From Sipunculus nudus (taxonomy: Eukaryota > Annelida > Sipuncula > Golfingiida > Sipunculidae): 64,000 bases of DNA. The stretch lies in NCBI GenBank assembly GCA_026874595.1, contig CM049320.1:52340714-52404713 (forward strand). The letters are read 5' to 3'. Both the position numbers and the translations under genes were made by a program. The stretch's first letter is position 1, and each line of letters starts with the position of its first letter. Of the stretch, positions 36,650-48,322 are shown in pieces. The notes below the pieces were generated by a model. The model had not been told where the DNA came from and did not search any database. It saw only the letters and a program-made list of their open reading frames with translations.

Positions 36650-37740
36650 TTGTCCTCCACTATATCAGGCGGGAGCGTTTTATCACCCCTGTTTCCAACA
36701 ACCAAAGAGACACATCCTAAATAATTAATATATCTTTCTTTATGTAAGAGAGCTTTTTATGTTATGGTAATGAAGGCTCACAGTCAGTGAATAGGTAACA
36801 CACACGTTATTGATTGACTGTTAAACCAGATTGTTAATGTAAATGTTTTACTTGCAAATGCCCGTCTATCAATATGTACACAATAGAAGACACAACCGAG
36901 CTAACAATCACTTTCAAAATACATCCGCCAAGCTGTGACGGTGTTTAGTAAAAGGACTAGGGGAGCAGGGAGTTTTTTTATGTATAACCGCGGGACAAAG
37001 TAGGAAATTTTGTCAACGCCATTAAAGGCATCAAGAGTACGTGTTACCGAAGAACAGTGTAAATTGTGCTTAAAGTCACTCTAAAAATACCCACTCAGTT
37101 ATTACACTTTGGAGTGAAACGCGTTGGTGAATAAATTATATGTAAAAAAGTATATTCCCTGTGGAAAGAGGCATTAACCGCGGTGACTGCTTCTGCTTTG
37201 CTTGGAATCATTGGAATAATTAACATGTATTGCTTTCATGACAATGTTGCTTAAAGTGTCGACATTTTTTTCAACAGAACAGTCAACTGTACCACGGCGT
37301 CTCTTTTTGTGAACGTCTGCCTGTTTTTCATTTAATCAATATCTTCGCCCGCTACTAAGGTGGCCCAGTGGTTGACCAGTTGTGAGACAAAAGTGTTAGA
37401 AAAACAATTAGCGTTTTGCGCCGATTTAATCAAAATGATAAATTTTCGTGGATATTAGAAGAGAGGCATTTAGAAAGAAATAGAACTATTATGGTTATAT
37501 GAAAACTTGTGTATGTACACTTTGATGTGCGTACACTCCGCCTGAATTTTTAAAATATTCAAAAATATACCTTTAATTATTCAAAAATTGTCCAGATTAT
37601 TATTATTTTACAGTTATTCCTATAGCGCAAAATTTACACAGAGAGCATGCTCTGAGATGCTTAACATAAAAATAGTACGTATAATATTAACATGACAACA
37701 TGAATTTATGTAGAATACATAGTGATAGCTAAAACACTAA
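36650..37740. other. Unannotated stretch upstream of the PAN-CTLD gene
   Basis: This contains the likely promoter of the minus-strand gene starting at 36640, but no element was clear enough to call. No other coding signal was seen. Confidence 0.4.
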
Positions 37741-37749
37741 AATCGATAA

Positions 37750-40085
37750 TAATTACACCTTATTACACTTATGAGCTTTCCTGCTGGATGTCAAATATTT
37801 ATATTTCTGGCATAACGTCCTTAGAAACTGACCAGCTAGAATAAAATGCATTGCATGATCTAGTTCAGTCACGTTGTTTCGTAAGGGCCGTAGGTCCTCA
37901 CTGTTCGGAAACCCATCATACAGTGTGCCAGGTATTAAGATTTTTGAATGTTTGATCTGGCGCATGCGTAGTTAGCCAGGAGGTGTTTCGCCCTGTGTCT
38001 GCATGTGCTCGCGAGTTCGTTTCTTTAGTTTAGTGTTGACAATAGGGGTCTGTATATTATGAAGAATTTCTCTTCCAGGCAGAGATTACAGGATTTGTTA
38101 GTCGTGGAGTATGGTTTCGCTTTGCTTATAATCTTCCATTGTATTGAGTGTTGCACTTGGTTGCCTTTCAGTCTCCAAATGTATTCGCTGAGTGTTGTAC
38201 TGTTACGTTGTTTACATTCCTGAAGCTTGAGATGTGGGCATTGTACCGCGTTTTAAAAGTATTTTCTGTCAGCCCAATGTATGTTTCTGGTCTCAGGTTG
38301 TCCTTGCGTGTCACAGTAGCCTGGTATACAATATTACTGATGAGACAGTTTCCTTGTAGCGGACACTGTTGTCTATTTCTGCAGTTACAGTTGATCTGTT
38401 CAATTTGATGTGATTTATGTTTATTCAATACAGATTTGTTGTGCGCTGATATGATCTGGTCCATGTTTTGCATGCTGCTGTAACTTCGTTTAACATTGTT
38501 TTTATTTAGTAATTTATTTAGTTTATGTCCAGCTGGGAAGCATTTGTTCAGTAGAGTGAAGAATTTGCGTCCAATGTTGGTGGCTACGTTGTCACTGAAT
38601 GGTGGGTTAAACCAGGTTATGTTTCTCCGTCTGTTGCGTCTTCTCCCTTCACTGTTACGGTCCTCGTTGGAGTTGGAGTGCGGCTTGTATTCCAGCGTGT
38701 GGTCATATCCGCTCTTTTTCAGTGTTTCTTGGTATACTGGCGCTGCTTCCTTGAAAATAGTTTCGCTTGATGAGATGTTGGAAAGCCTGTTGTTAATACT
38801 TTTTGGTATGTTTTTATTATGGTTGGCGGATGGTTGCTGTCCTTATGCACGTACAGGGGGGTGTTGTTTGGCTTTAAAAATGGCTTGTATGTGCCGGTCC
38901 GTAGGTCTAGGGTTTTGTCTAAGTATTCAACTGTTTTTTTTTATTTGTTTCTATTGTAATTCTTAGATTGTTCATTGCGAAAATTTTACATATTTCCTTT
39001 TTGATGATTTCTGCTTGTCTTGGTGTTTTTCGGCATAAGGCTAACCCATCGTCCCTTTACAGTCCGACGTTGATGTCCATGTGCTGCAGCTGTGCTAGTA
39101 GGAATAGACCAATCAATTCACAAGTTTCGGCGCCGTCATAGCTGCCCATAGTGACGTCGAATCTTGGATTGTTGCGTTTGCACCATGGGGTATCATTGTT
39201 GTATAGGATTGCACTTTTTGCGTGGCGGATGATGTGCTTTTCGCTATCCGATATGATGTCATACTGTGATGCGAAGTCCAAGGCTTTGACGAGTAGGTCT
39301 TCGGTGATTGACGGGTAAAAGTCACATATATCGAAACAGATGAATGATTGTTTGCTCTTGTTTTCTACTTCATTAAACCAGGATATAACTTGGTCGGTGT
39401 TTTTCCATTGATTGAATTTCGTAGCTTGTTTAATGTTTGAGTTGATTCTTGCCAATATCTGCTTGCTGATTCTGCAAATTTCGAGTTTGCACGGGTTTAT
39501 CAGTCTGCAGCTTGGTTTATTGCTAAAGTTTGGCTTATGGTCTTTGAGTGTGATGAAGGCCTGGCTTTTATTCGTGGTTTCTATTCTGTCACTGAGGTCA
39601 AGTTGTGTTGCAATCTTCTGGTCCTCTAAAGTAATCCGGTTCACCGATGCCAGTGGGGTCTTCTTATAGTCCTTTTCTATATTCCTCTTTATAAGTTCGT
39701 TGTATTGCTCTGGCTCTAGCTTATAGAAGTTGTTAGTTTTGTCTGCGGCTACCAGTAATTTTTCTTCTTTTTTGATGAGTTGAGTGTCCCTGCGTAGTTG
39801 CTTCTGGAAAGGTTTGTTGGTGCTTTTGAATTTGATATTTTGTACGATGTTCAATAGTCCATCTTCGAATTCTTTTAGCTCCGGTGTTTGCGGTGGTGGT
39901 TTAGCAGAGCGGAATCCGTAGGTCTCTTTTTTGTCTGCGTTGCCGCCAGGATTCAGGAAGAAGTAAGATCTCCATCTAATATTTCTTATAAATTTGTGCG
40001 TTTTTTTCAATCAAACATTTCAAGTAACCCTTCGTTGTTGGTATGGGAATGTTCTTAGTAGAATTCCCGAGGTTGATGTGGTTAA
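37750..40085 (-). pseudogene. Penelope-like retroelement, reverse transcriptase plus GIY-YIG nuclease, broken
   Basis: On the minus strand, from 40085, one frame gives INLGNSTKNIPIPTTKGYLK. A 317-codon frame (40010-39057) follows with KDHKPNFSNKPSCRLINP, FICFDICDFYPSI and TMGSYDGAETCELIG, ending in a TAA directly before RDDGLAL, the catalytic aspartate box. After a frame change near a T-run (38933-38942) come ITWFNPPFS and NIGRKFF. The frame 38473-38168 then has CNCRNRQQCPLQGNC and ETYIGLTENTFKTRYNAH, the zinc-like linker and GIY-YIG nuclease, continuing in another frame as EYIWRLKGNQVQHSIQWKI. Domain order is RT then nuclease, as in canonical Penelope-like elements, but RDDG differs from the usual YVDD-type box. 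At least two stops and three frame changes make it inactive. Confidence 0.78.
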
Positions 40086-40089
40086 GTTG

Positions 40090-41220
40090 CAATATATATT
40101 GTCGTTTATCAACTGATCACGAACCCAAATAGCATCTTATAATTGTGACAACTAGGTATGGATGCTTTGATATGCAAAATATCAAATGTTCAAATTTATA
40201 CGAGCAAATGTAAGACTGGTCTTTTTTATTATCAAACGTTTTTGTCATACAAAGCGAATGTCCCCAGAAAGTAAACAAAACTTTGACAGTTCCTTCAGTC
40301 TGTTTGTTGGAACATGATGCAAGATGATTGTATATCAAAACGGTTTGCACAGAATCACAGTAGTCCTCGATACAGCTTTCACTGCAGATCTAACACCTGT
40401 CAAGGTATGTAACAATCTGACGCGTATGTACTTGCCTTTGCTGTGGCGCACTATTTTAACTATTTTAATCCCTTATTATGTTACTTAAAATGTTTTTATT
40501 TTATTCTCCCAAGTTTCAATTGGGTTTGTCTTTATTGTGATAGTATATTGTTGTTGCTGATACATATACCATGAGAGGCACCGACTGTAGTGTGGGCTGC
40601 CTCATGCAGATTGCTTGCCTTGAGGGAATAGGGACCCTGGTGGCACCTCCTTTTTTCAGTTTAGCATGGGGGATAAAGTATAAATATGAGTTTACGCAGC
40701 ATTAAATTGAGAAAAACTATGCATTCCTTTGTTACCGTCCATTCTTTAATATTCTCCTTCAATAAGTGGGTAGCCTTGGATATAAACCGAAAAAAAGACT
40801 TAATTTCAACCGTTAAACTGACCAGTTTATCATAACTAAGAAAAATGAGGGGACTGGAAACCTTTTGTACCACCTCGAGTAATTTCTCTTGCAGGCCCTT
40901 GCTTAAAGTCTTATTCAGAGCTAACGTCAACATATTATCTCCAGAAAATAATATAAATTATTTTTCTACTAAAACATTACTGAGTTTTTTTATAAAACTT
41001 AGTAATGGACGCATTATCTTTGGATAGGCTAAAACTAGGAGAAACTCTGGTATGTATTTCCAAACAATTTAACAATATTTGACCTGTGAGCTTGCTTGTG
41101 GGTTCTAGATCAAAAGTTAAAGCCACATTATGCACAACACAATGCAGAACAGCATTAAAACAGCCTGGGCAAACAATTGGTCACAAGTAGCTTACCTAGT
41201 TTTGCGCCTGTGTATAGCCT
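40090..41220. other. Unannotated stretch between retroelements
   Basis: No domain or repeat boundary was recognised. The open frame at 40661-40933 (minus) has no family match that I know. Confidence 0.4.
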
Positions 41221-41226
41221 GAATAT

Positions 41227-41397
41227 TGTGATGTACTCTGCTTCAAGAACGAGCTGAACACTTGTATGCCTAAGACTGTGTTTTTATTGTGCCGCACATA
41301 AGCGACAAGCGGGACCCCTTTTTTGACCATGACCGATCACTTACATGGGCCGCTTAGCTCAGTAACAATATATGTAAACACGGTACAATACATTACA
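41227..41397 (-). repeat. 3' LTR of the gypsy element
   Basis: This copy has CCTAAGACT where the other LTR has CCCAAGACT. It is short for a gypsy LTR. The target duplication AATAT lies just outside (41222-41226). Confidence 0.95.
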
Positions 41398-41412
41398 TCT
41401 CCCCTCTTCAGA
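41398..41412 (-). promoter_or_regulatory. Polypurine tract of the gypsy element
   Basis: On the minus strand GAAGAGGGGAGA abuts the 3' LTR, the expected place for the plus-strand DNA primer. Confidence 0.8.
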
Positions 41413-41706
41413 TAAAGTGAGATATGAACACAATACATGAAGTATACTTAAAGGTAAATTGCAGTAAGTCCTGAAACACTTAATGATTGTCCGGTTATAT
41501 CATTGGGTGGGTATAGATTTAGAAGCAAGTACAAGTTATCAAACTTAGGCATGTATTAATTGAATAAGCCTGTTTACTGAAATTTAGGGCAATTAGTTAA
41601 ACTTAACACTACACAAGGAAGGAGAGGTTACCAGCACATCACTTCCGCAGGTGACTTTACCTCACCTGTCCCTAACTAACAATATGCGAGTTACTGATCT
41701 TAAATT

Positions 41707-44106
41707 CTATAAGTTCAGTCTGTCTGGTGGCTTTACGACCCTTCCATATCTGGTGGTTCTTTGAGAGTTTCGAGGGGATGGCGGTGCGGCTGTGACACTT
41801 GGTGTTACTTGCGCTGAGGAAGGTTCTGGTGATGTGGCTGTTTCCTCATTGTCATACCAATTATGATCAGGAAGCTGATGACGCGACTGGTTAGCAACTG
41901 CAGTGCTGGAACGAAGATCCTGTCTGGTGCGACGGAACAGCTGCTCACCGTTGTTAACAAGATAAGAACGTGGAGAACTGTGTGGTTCCACAACAACTCC
42001 AGGGGTCCATGTTTGATGACCAGGATAAGGTGCCATTCTAATTTCCTCTCCAGGTTTTAGTGATGTGCGGGGCTCACTTGCTCTTTTGCGATCATAATAA
42101 TATTTCTGGTTAGCTTTATCACTGTCTAAAAGCTGTTTGATTTTCTCTGTGCTATGCCCTGTTGGCATCAGAAGCGTACTAGCTGCTGGTAACAAGTTAC
42201 GTGGTCTTCTGCCCATTAGTAACTGTGCTGGTGACAAACCTACTGACTCTAGGGAGGTTGTCCTATAGTCTAATAAGGCAAGGTGTTTGTCTGTAGCCTT
42301 TTTCCACAGTTTCTTGATTGTCTGCACAGCCCTTTCTGCTTCACCATTGGAGTGAGGGGTGTGGGGTGATGACGTCTTATGTATAATGTTGTAGGTCTTG
42401 CAGAAAATACTAAACTATTCTGAAGCATACTGGGGACCATTGTCAGTGCGAAGAATGGTAGGTATGCCATGCCTGCTGAACTGTGACTTAAGTGATTCAA
42501 TAGTTGCGCGACTACACAAGTTCTTGAGTTCATCAACTTCTACAAATTTTGAATAGTAGTCCACTAATAACAAATAATGCTTACCTTCAAGTTCAAAAAG
42601 GTCAGAGGCTACTTCTTGAAATGGAAGCGTTGGAGTCTTTGTTGGTTTCATCGGTTCTCTGGGTAGTCTGTTTTGAAAGTCTGCACATTTGGAACAGTTT
42701 TTAACTAGCTCTTCTATAGCTGAATTCATCCCAGGCCAGTAGAGTACTTCTCTGGCACGTTGTTTACTCTTGACTATGCCTAGGTGCGACTGGTGCACTA
42801 ACTTCAGCATATCTGCATGCATACTGGGAGGAATCACGATACGCATTCCTTTGTATACGATACCATCAAGTATGCTAAGTTGACTTCTAGAGTCCCAATA
42901 TGGACGTATTGGTATGGGTACTTCTTTCCTGAAGTCTGGCCATCCTGATTTGATTATTTGTAGCAAGTCACTAAGCTCTGGTGTTGTACGCTCTTTGATA
43001 TCAGTGTATTTCTGGTCACTGACTGATATAAAACTTAGCATGGAGATGGATTCCAGGCTTTCCATCTCTGGTTCACTTTCAGTTAGTTGGGCTCTTGACA
43101 AGGTATCAGGCAATTCCATGTCCTTGCCCCGTCTATACTTAACAGTTAGATCATACCACTGTAGACGTAGACGCATCCGTTGTAAGCGCATTGGGGTTTC
43201 TAGCAATGGTTTCTTGTATATATCCTCCAGTGGCTTATGGTCATTGTAAACAGTGACATGTTTACCAAATATATACTGGTGAAACTTTGTACAAGCATGC
43301 ACAATAGATAACATTTCCTTTTCAATCTGTGCATACCGTGTTTCAACATCAGTTAATGATCTTGACGAGTATGCGACAGGCTTGTTATCTTGGAGAATAA
43401 CAGCTCCTAGTCCTGAGCTACTAGCATCACAAAATATTTCCACTGGCCTTGAAGCATAAAAAAACTGTAGCACTGGCGGGTTGCTGCAAAGTTCCTTAAG
43501 CTTGTCATATGCTACCTGCTGAGCTGGTTGCCAAGTGAACTCAACATCTGCTTTGAGAAGCTGACGAAGTGGTGCATCTACTTCACGGAGGTTTGGAATG
43601 AATTTTGAGAGGTAGGTGACAAATCCTAAAAAGCGACGGACACCATCTTTGTCTCTGGGCGGCGGCATGCTCTTGACTGCCTGGACTTTAGCCGGGTCTG
43701 GTTTGAGACCTTCACCTGTGAGTAGATGTCCTACGTAAGGTACACATGATTGTCTGATGTGACACTTAGTGAAGTTCAGCTTCAGATTGTATGATGTAGC
43801 TCTTTCTACTACTTTCTTTAGTACAGCATCATGTTCTTCCATGGATGGAGTGGCAATGAGAATATCGTCCATTATAGCTGTTGCCCCATTTATGCCTTCG
43901 AGCATTTCATCCATTATGCGCTGAAATAATTCTGGCGCACATTTCAGTCCGAATGGAAGTCTGAGCCAACGAAATCTGCCGATAGGCGTATTGAAGGTTG
44001 TCAATATTGATGAGGCTTCATCAAGTTCAATTTGTAGAAATCCCGATTTTGCATCCAGTACGGAAAAAAACCTTTGCATTTGGCATCGATGATACAACCT
44101 CTTCAA
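41707..44106 (-). pseudogene. Gypsy pol: reverse transcriptase, RNase H, integrase, with an internal stop
   Basis: The 563-codon frame (44106-42415) starts in the reverse transcriptase (VLDAKSGFLQIELDEA, RLPFGLKCAPELFQ, AIMDDILIA), then RNase H (EIFCDASSSGLGAVILQDN, VYNDHKPLE), then the integrase zinc domain (HQSHLG...CSKC) and the first two catalytic aspartates (ASDLFE..., RTDNGPQYAS). A TAG at 42415-42417 interrupts the integrase core. The same frame resumes and carries the last catalytic residue (PHSNGEAERAVQ) and a basic C-terminal part down to 41707. The catalytic box is IMDD with I in place of the common Y. The stop would remove the integrase glutamate, so integration by this copy's own enzyme is not possible without readthrough. 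Confidence 0.92.
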
Positions 44107-45019
44107 AAGTGCGGAGGGGATAGTGCTCCCGTTTGATTACTTTATTCAAATCACCAGGATCAATACAGATCCGTATCTTGTTGTTTCGTAGAACTGCAAC
44201 CATGGAACTTACCCATTCGGTGGGCTGGTCTACTTTGGCGATGTACCCATTGTCCACCATTTCTTTTAACTTTTCGATAATTCTAGGCTTCAATGCTGCC
44301 GGCTGACGTCTCACTGGATGTACCACACCCTTTGCGTCTGGATATATTTTGATTGTGTATTTGCCTGGCAAAGTACCTGTTGTACGTGCAAGATCTGGAA
44401 AGCAGTCGAGGCCTGGTGGAGCTTCGGGTTTGTTAGTTGCATGGCTGCTAGTGGCGCCATCTATGGCATGCAGGCGAGCAATCAGACCTAGTTGTTCTGC
44501 AGTGGCTCCACTGATTATGTTTTCCTGTGAAATGTCCACAATTTCAAACTCAGCCATTGTCTCACAGTGTTTATGCTTGAGGGAGAGATCAACTGCAGCT
44601 ACTGGTTTAATCCTGTGGTTTGAGTATGTACGAAGCACTTTGTTAGATTTCTTAAGCTGACCTTCATGCAGGAGTTGCTGATAACTATCAACAGTTATTG
44701 TGTTGCAATGTGCTCCTGTATCTATGCGGAACTGAACTTTCTGTGACAGAATTTCTATGGACTCTGTCCACTTGTCAGACTCTGTCAGTTCACCAGTTTG
44801 TGTCAATTTAATGTCAAGGACTTCTAGGTCATCAAAAAATTCATCCGGAGCTGGGTCTGGCTCAACATCAATCAATCGGATCAATCGTTTACGACACACA
44901 GCTGCCCAGTGATTAGGCTTTTTGCAGAATGAACAAGATGATCCTTTGGCTGGACATATGCCTGAGTTCCATCTGTGGCGAGAAATCTTTGCCACAGTGT
45001 GTACATTTACTTTGATCAT
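44027..45019 (-). pseudogene. Gypsy gag end, protease and start of reverse transcriptase
   Basis: This frame begins within the nucleocapsid region: CSFCKKPNHWAAVC is a CX2CX4HX4C zinc knuckle. It then has the aspartic protease (VQFRIDTGAHCNTI) and the first reverse transcriptase motifs (EWVSSMVAVLRNNKIRICID, DLNKVIKREHYPLRT). It loses frame at a run of seven A (plus strand 44064-44070), after which the reverse transcriptase continues in the frame ending at 42415. The change is one base in a homopolymer: it could be a real mutation or an assembly error. Confidence 0.88.
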
Positions 45020-45764
45020 GCTGAGAGCTTAATGTGCGCTTACCAGCTGACTGCTGCTCAGACGGAGCTTTAGACTGTATCTGACCATAATGTGTTTGTG
45101 AATGCCGATAGATAGTTTGCTGACTGTTGAGATCATGAACATTCTTTCTAGGTCCTGTATAATGCTGTTTAGGTCTACCTTTAGGTTTAACAGACAATGA
45201 AACTGCTGGCAAATGAGAACCCTCATCTCTAACAATTTTCATTTGTTTCTGTGACATTTCAAACTGCTGTGGTATTTCTATGGCTTTAGCCAAGGTCAAT
45301 TCCTCACCTTTATCAAGCAGTCTTTCTTGTACACGTTTTTCACGAACTCCAGCAATGATTGCGTCAATAAGCATGTCATCTGGATCACTGTATTCGCAGT
45401 CCATTAAAATCAGACGCAAATCTTTGACAAATCGATCAAAACTTTCTGTTTGTCCTTGTTTACGCTGTTTAAATCTGTGGCGGGCAATGCGTTTGTTTTT
45501 TCTAGGACGGATATAATTCATGAATTTTTCCAGTACTTTAGAGGGATCCTCTTTTTCACCATCCTGCCAGTCTAGGGTTTTATAAATTTCCCTACCTTGT
45601 TCGCCTAGCCATGTGCCGAGCCACCCTGCCTGCTGCTTGGCCGTCTGACCGGAAAGGGGGCCATCAAGTACAAAGTCAACATGGTTTCGAAATCTGTCGA
45701 ACTCCTGGTACAAATCTGGCGAGTCCCAGTCGATGTTTGGGTGTTCGAACTGCGCAGTTGCCAT
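44913..45764 (-). CDS. Gypsy gag
   Basis: A 283-codon frame starts with MATAQFEHPNIDWDSPDLYQ 75 nt inside the 5' LTR boundary. It has the retrotransposon gag shape (YIRPRKNKRIARHRFKQRKQ, then FDRFVKDLRLILMDCEYSD and LIDAIIAGV), and ends in a first Cys pair (KCTHCGKDFS). It overlaps the protease frame by about 107 nt in the +1 frame. Part of the nucleocapsid is readable only in the second frame, so either a +1 programmed shift or a small indel separates gag from pol. Gag packages the element RNA. Confidence 0.85.
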   Translation of the reverse strand: MATAQFEHPNIDWDSPDLYQEFDRFRNHVDFVLDGPLSGQTAKQQAGWLGTWLGEQGREIYKTLDWQDGEKEDPSKVLEKFMNYIRPRKNKRIARHRFKQRKQGQTESFDRFVKDLRLILMDCEYSDPDDMLIDAIIAGVREKRVQERLLDKGEELTLAKAIEIPQQFEMSQKQMKIVRDEGSHLPAVSLSVKPKGRPKQHYTGPRKNVHDLNSQQTIYRHSQTHYGQIQSKAPSEQQSAGKRTLSSQHDQSKCTHCGKDFSPQMELRHMSSQRIILFILQKA

Positions 45765-45819
45765 ATTCCTGTGCCTGACAGTTCAAACTGGCTTGTTAGT
45801 TCAGGGTTTGTAGAAAATT

Positions 45820-45838
45820 ATCCCATGATCTGACACCA
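45820..45838 (-). promoter_or_regulatory. Primer-binding site of the gypsy element
   Basis: TGGTGTCAGATCATGGGAT on the minus strand directly follows the 5' LTR. Its first nine bases and the TGGGAT match the acceptor end of leucine tRNAs. Confidence 0.7.
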
Positions 45839-46009
45839 TGTGATGTACTCTGCTTCAAGAACGAGCTGAACACTTGTATGCCCAAGACTGTGTTTTTATT
45901 GTGCCGCACATAAGCGACAAGCGGGACCCCTTTTTTGACCATGACCGATCACTTACATGGGCCGCTTAGCTCAGTAACAATATATGTAAACACGGTACAA
46001 TACATTACA
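45839..46009 (-). repeat. 5' LTR of the gypsy element
   Basis: It is identical to the 3' LTR except for one base. The target duplication AATAT follows at 46010-46014. Confidence 0.95.
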
Positions 46010-46019
46010 AATATATGTA

Positions 46020-47240
46020 TTCATTAAAAAAAATAGAATGCCCAAAAACAAGATTACAGGCTTGTTCACTAAGTCTCAGTGAGGAAGAGTCTTTTTTTAC
46101 CTAGTTTATAGGCATAATTGGTCATAGTATAGCAGGGGCGCAATTTCAAGTTGCACTGGGGGGGGGGGGAGGGGGTCCAATCCAGCCAATCACACACCAA
46201 CGCATCCAAACATACCCACACAATTTCTCACATCCTATAACAAGAGAGTGGCTTACACATTTATAATAACTTTTAAAGTAAAAAAAAAGGAGTGAACGGT
46301 GTACTTGAAACAACATGGTATTTAGAAAAACTAAAATATTGAACAACGTACAGTAATTTGGTAAAGATAAAGGGATACAGACGCTAAATAAAGTAGGGAA
46401 GGACAGAGATTTGCAGTTAGTATATGAGAGACCTTTTAAAACCACAATTGAAACAAATACTAGAGAGGTCCATTATCAAGTTCTGAATTATATTTTACCG
46501 CTTAACAAAACTGTATACAGATTGGATCTTGTTGAAAGTGTAAGATTCTTTATTTTTATGAATGCAGAAACATCAGTTCATATTTTTTTTTCAGAATTTG
46601 CTTTTTTTCAGAATTTGCTTATCGTATAGTGAGATTTGTAGTTGGCTAATGAAATTCGATATAAAAATGCCAGAAAATACAAAATAAAGTATGTTCCAAG
46701 GAGTTGTCATTCAAACAACAGAGGATATATTGATAAATCACTTGTTTTATTTTCATACAAAATTATGGCTTTTATTAGCCGTAATTCACAAAATGAACTC
46801 TACAAAAATATGCAGCAAAAACTTTAATTTGGAACGTATTGAATATAAAGTGGCAGAACATAAAAATAAATTACATAAGCATCTCAAAAGGTGGGAGAAA
46901 CTGAAGCATTTTCTGTGATAAGCATTTTCTGAAATATTCGTATAAAGAATTAATGTATCCTTATTTTCAAATATACTTACAGATGCAGTAATTCTGATGG
47001 TTGTATATTCAATGTTTTTATGAATGTAACGTGTATGTACCTTTGATGTTTGGAAACTTTATTTATGTTTTGTTTACTGTTTATACGTAACTTTATGTGA
47101 TTTATTAATAGAGTTATTGTCAATAAACAAAAAAAAAAACCACATCTGCAGATGTATGATCAAATCCAGTTAGGATTTTAGTTAAAATTAAAGGTAGAGT
47201 TTCGTAGAGCAAATATGTTTCAAAAATGAAAAAAAAAAGT
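46020..47240. other. Unannotated stretch ending in a poly(A)-like tract
   Basis: No domain was recognised. At 47122-47127 there is AATAAA, followed after one base by an A-run (47129-47139): this looks like the 3' end of a retroposed transcript on the plus strand. I could not find its 5' end or a target duplication. Confidence 0.35.
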
Positions 47241-47408
47241 TTCTTTAGACGTCCATTGATGGGCTTTGTTGATTTAAAAATACCACACTCAGAAGCAGGT
47301 TGTTAGTAAATAATTGTAAATATTGGCAGCTAATGAGACATTGGTGTGCCCTTATTTGTTCAAAGATAATATCAGTTGTAACTGTTACTTATAGCTTCCA
47401 TTAATTAA

Positions 47409-48322
47409 GGGGGAACATGACACTTTACTGGCGCCCCCTACTGATGACACTGCAAATTAAAAATATCTGGTTTAATTATATTATCAAGAGGCTACATATT
47501 TTGCCGTTTGTGACTTTTTTTGTCATGAACAACGTCATCGCTTCAGGGCATCATTTGAGAAAAGTAACTACGATGAACAATAATTGTAGGAATGCTCAGT
47601 GTAACAGCTTTATTCAATTATTTTTTAAATGGTACCAAAGTTTTACAAAGAAATTTTCACCAGAATATCACCATAAGAGGCTCAAGTACAGGAATATACC
47701 AACGGCTATGTTGTCGACTGTCAGTTTTGGCAGTTGCAAGTAGATGACAAAAAAGAGCATAAATATCACTATATGATTGTAAGTGACACTGATGGTGTAA
47801 TTCTGAAGAGAAAATAAGTATATACCTATATTTTTTTAGTGCTGATATTTATAGTTCTTTTTATATGGGCATCTTAAAAGCTGATCATATATTGTTGACG
47901 CCAGAAGCCATTTATGTGTAGACTTGCTCTCTGTCTCACAACCACCAGCGCCACCTTTTGGGTTTTTTCTAAACTATAATGTCCAAAATTTTCATATTTT
48001 TGCCCAATATTTTAAAATTTAACCCATTGACATACATTTTTTTGTCTATAAATAAGATTGATATTTAATTCTGCATGTTTATTTAGAATATTATGAAAAA
48101 TACATTGGTCAGTTTTCTAAAATATGTAATTTTGTTTCCCCCTTAGTTATAATATCATAAAAAAAACCCACAACAAGTGTCAATTTTCAGCTTCATATAC
48201 TGCAAAAATAAGCACATTGACCCCCAAATTTCATTTCATAATTTTACAAAGTATGTCTTGTAGATATCATGTGCAAAATATCTAAGAAATTCTATTGGTA
48301 GTTTAAAGTGTCATGTTCCCCC
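47409..48322. mobile_element. 914-bp element with TTAA target duplication
   Basis: The left end is GGGGGAACATGACACTTTA (47409-47427) and the right end is its exact reverse complement (48304-48322). TTAA flanks both ends (47405-47408, 48323-48326), the target used by piggyBac and Kolobok type transposases. The other duplication arm, at about 2968-2985, lacks the insert and reads TACTTAACCTGAC at that point, so it is a natural empty site. There is no full transposase. A 47-codon stretch at 47677-47817 ending in TAA (QFWQLQVDDKKEHKYHYMIV) looks coding-like but I do not recognise it. The exact repeats suggest a young, non-autonomous copy. Superfamily choice between piggyBac and Kolobok is open. 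Confidence 0.88.

Larger units (their letters stand above)
41227..46009 (-). mobile_element. Ty3/gypsy LTR retrotransposon, recent but defective
   Basis: The 171-bp LTRs at 41227-41397 and 45839-46009 begin TGTGATGTACTC and end ATTACA; I found one difference (T/C at 41270/45882). AATAT flanks both ends (41222-41226, 46010-46014), a 5-bp target duplication. Next to the 5' LTR (right side) the minus strand has TGGTGTCAGATCATGGGAT, a primer-binding site resembling the 3' end of a leucine tRNA. Before the 3' LTR is the purine tract GAAGAGGGGAGA. Gag, protease, reverse transcriptase, RNase H and integrase follow in gypsy order; there is no envelope gene. Three breaks are listed under its coding parts, so this copy cannot make its own full polyprotein. 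A Mag-like or related metazoan lineage is likely, not proven. Confidence 0.95.

Noticed and set aside
41341-41380. TTAGCTCAGT in the LTR as a tRNA A-box
   Set aside because: No B-box follows at the right distance; it is simply LTR sequence present in both copies.
46146-46445. 99-codon minus-strand frame ending in a proline run
   Set aside because: The proline run is the complement of a G-run; no domain is seen.
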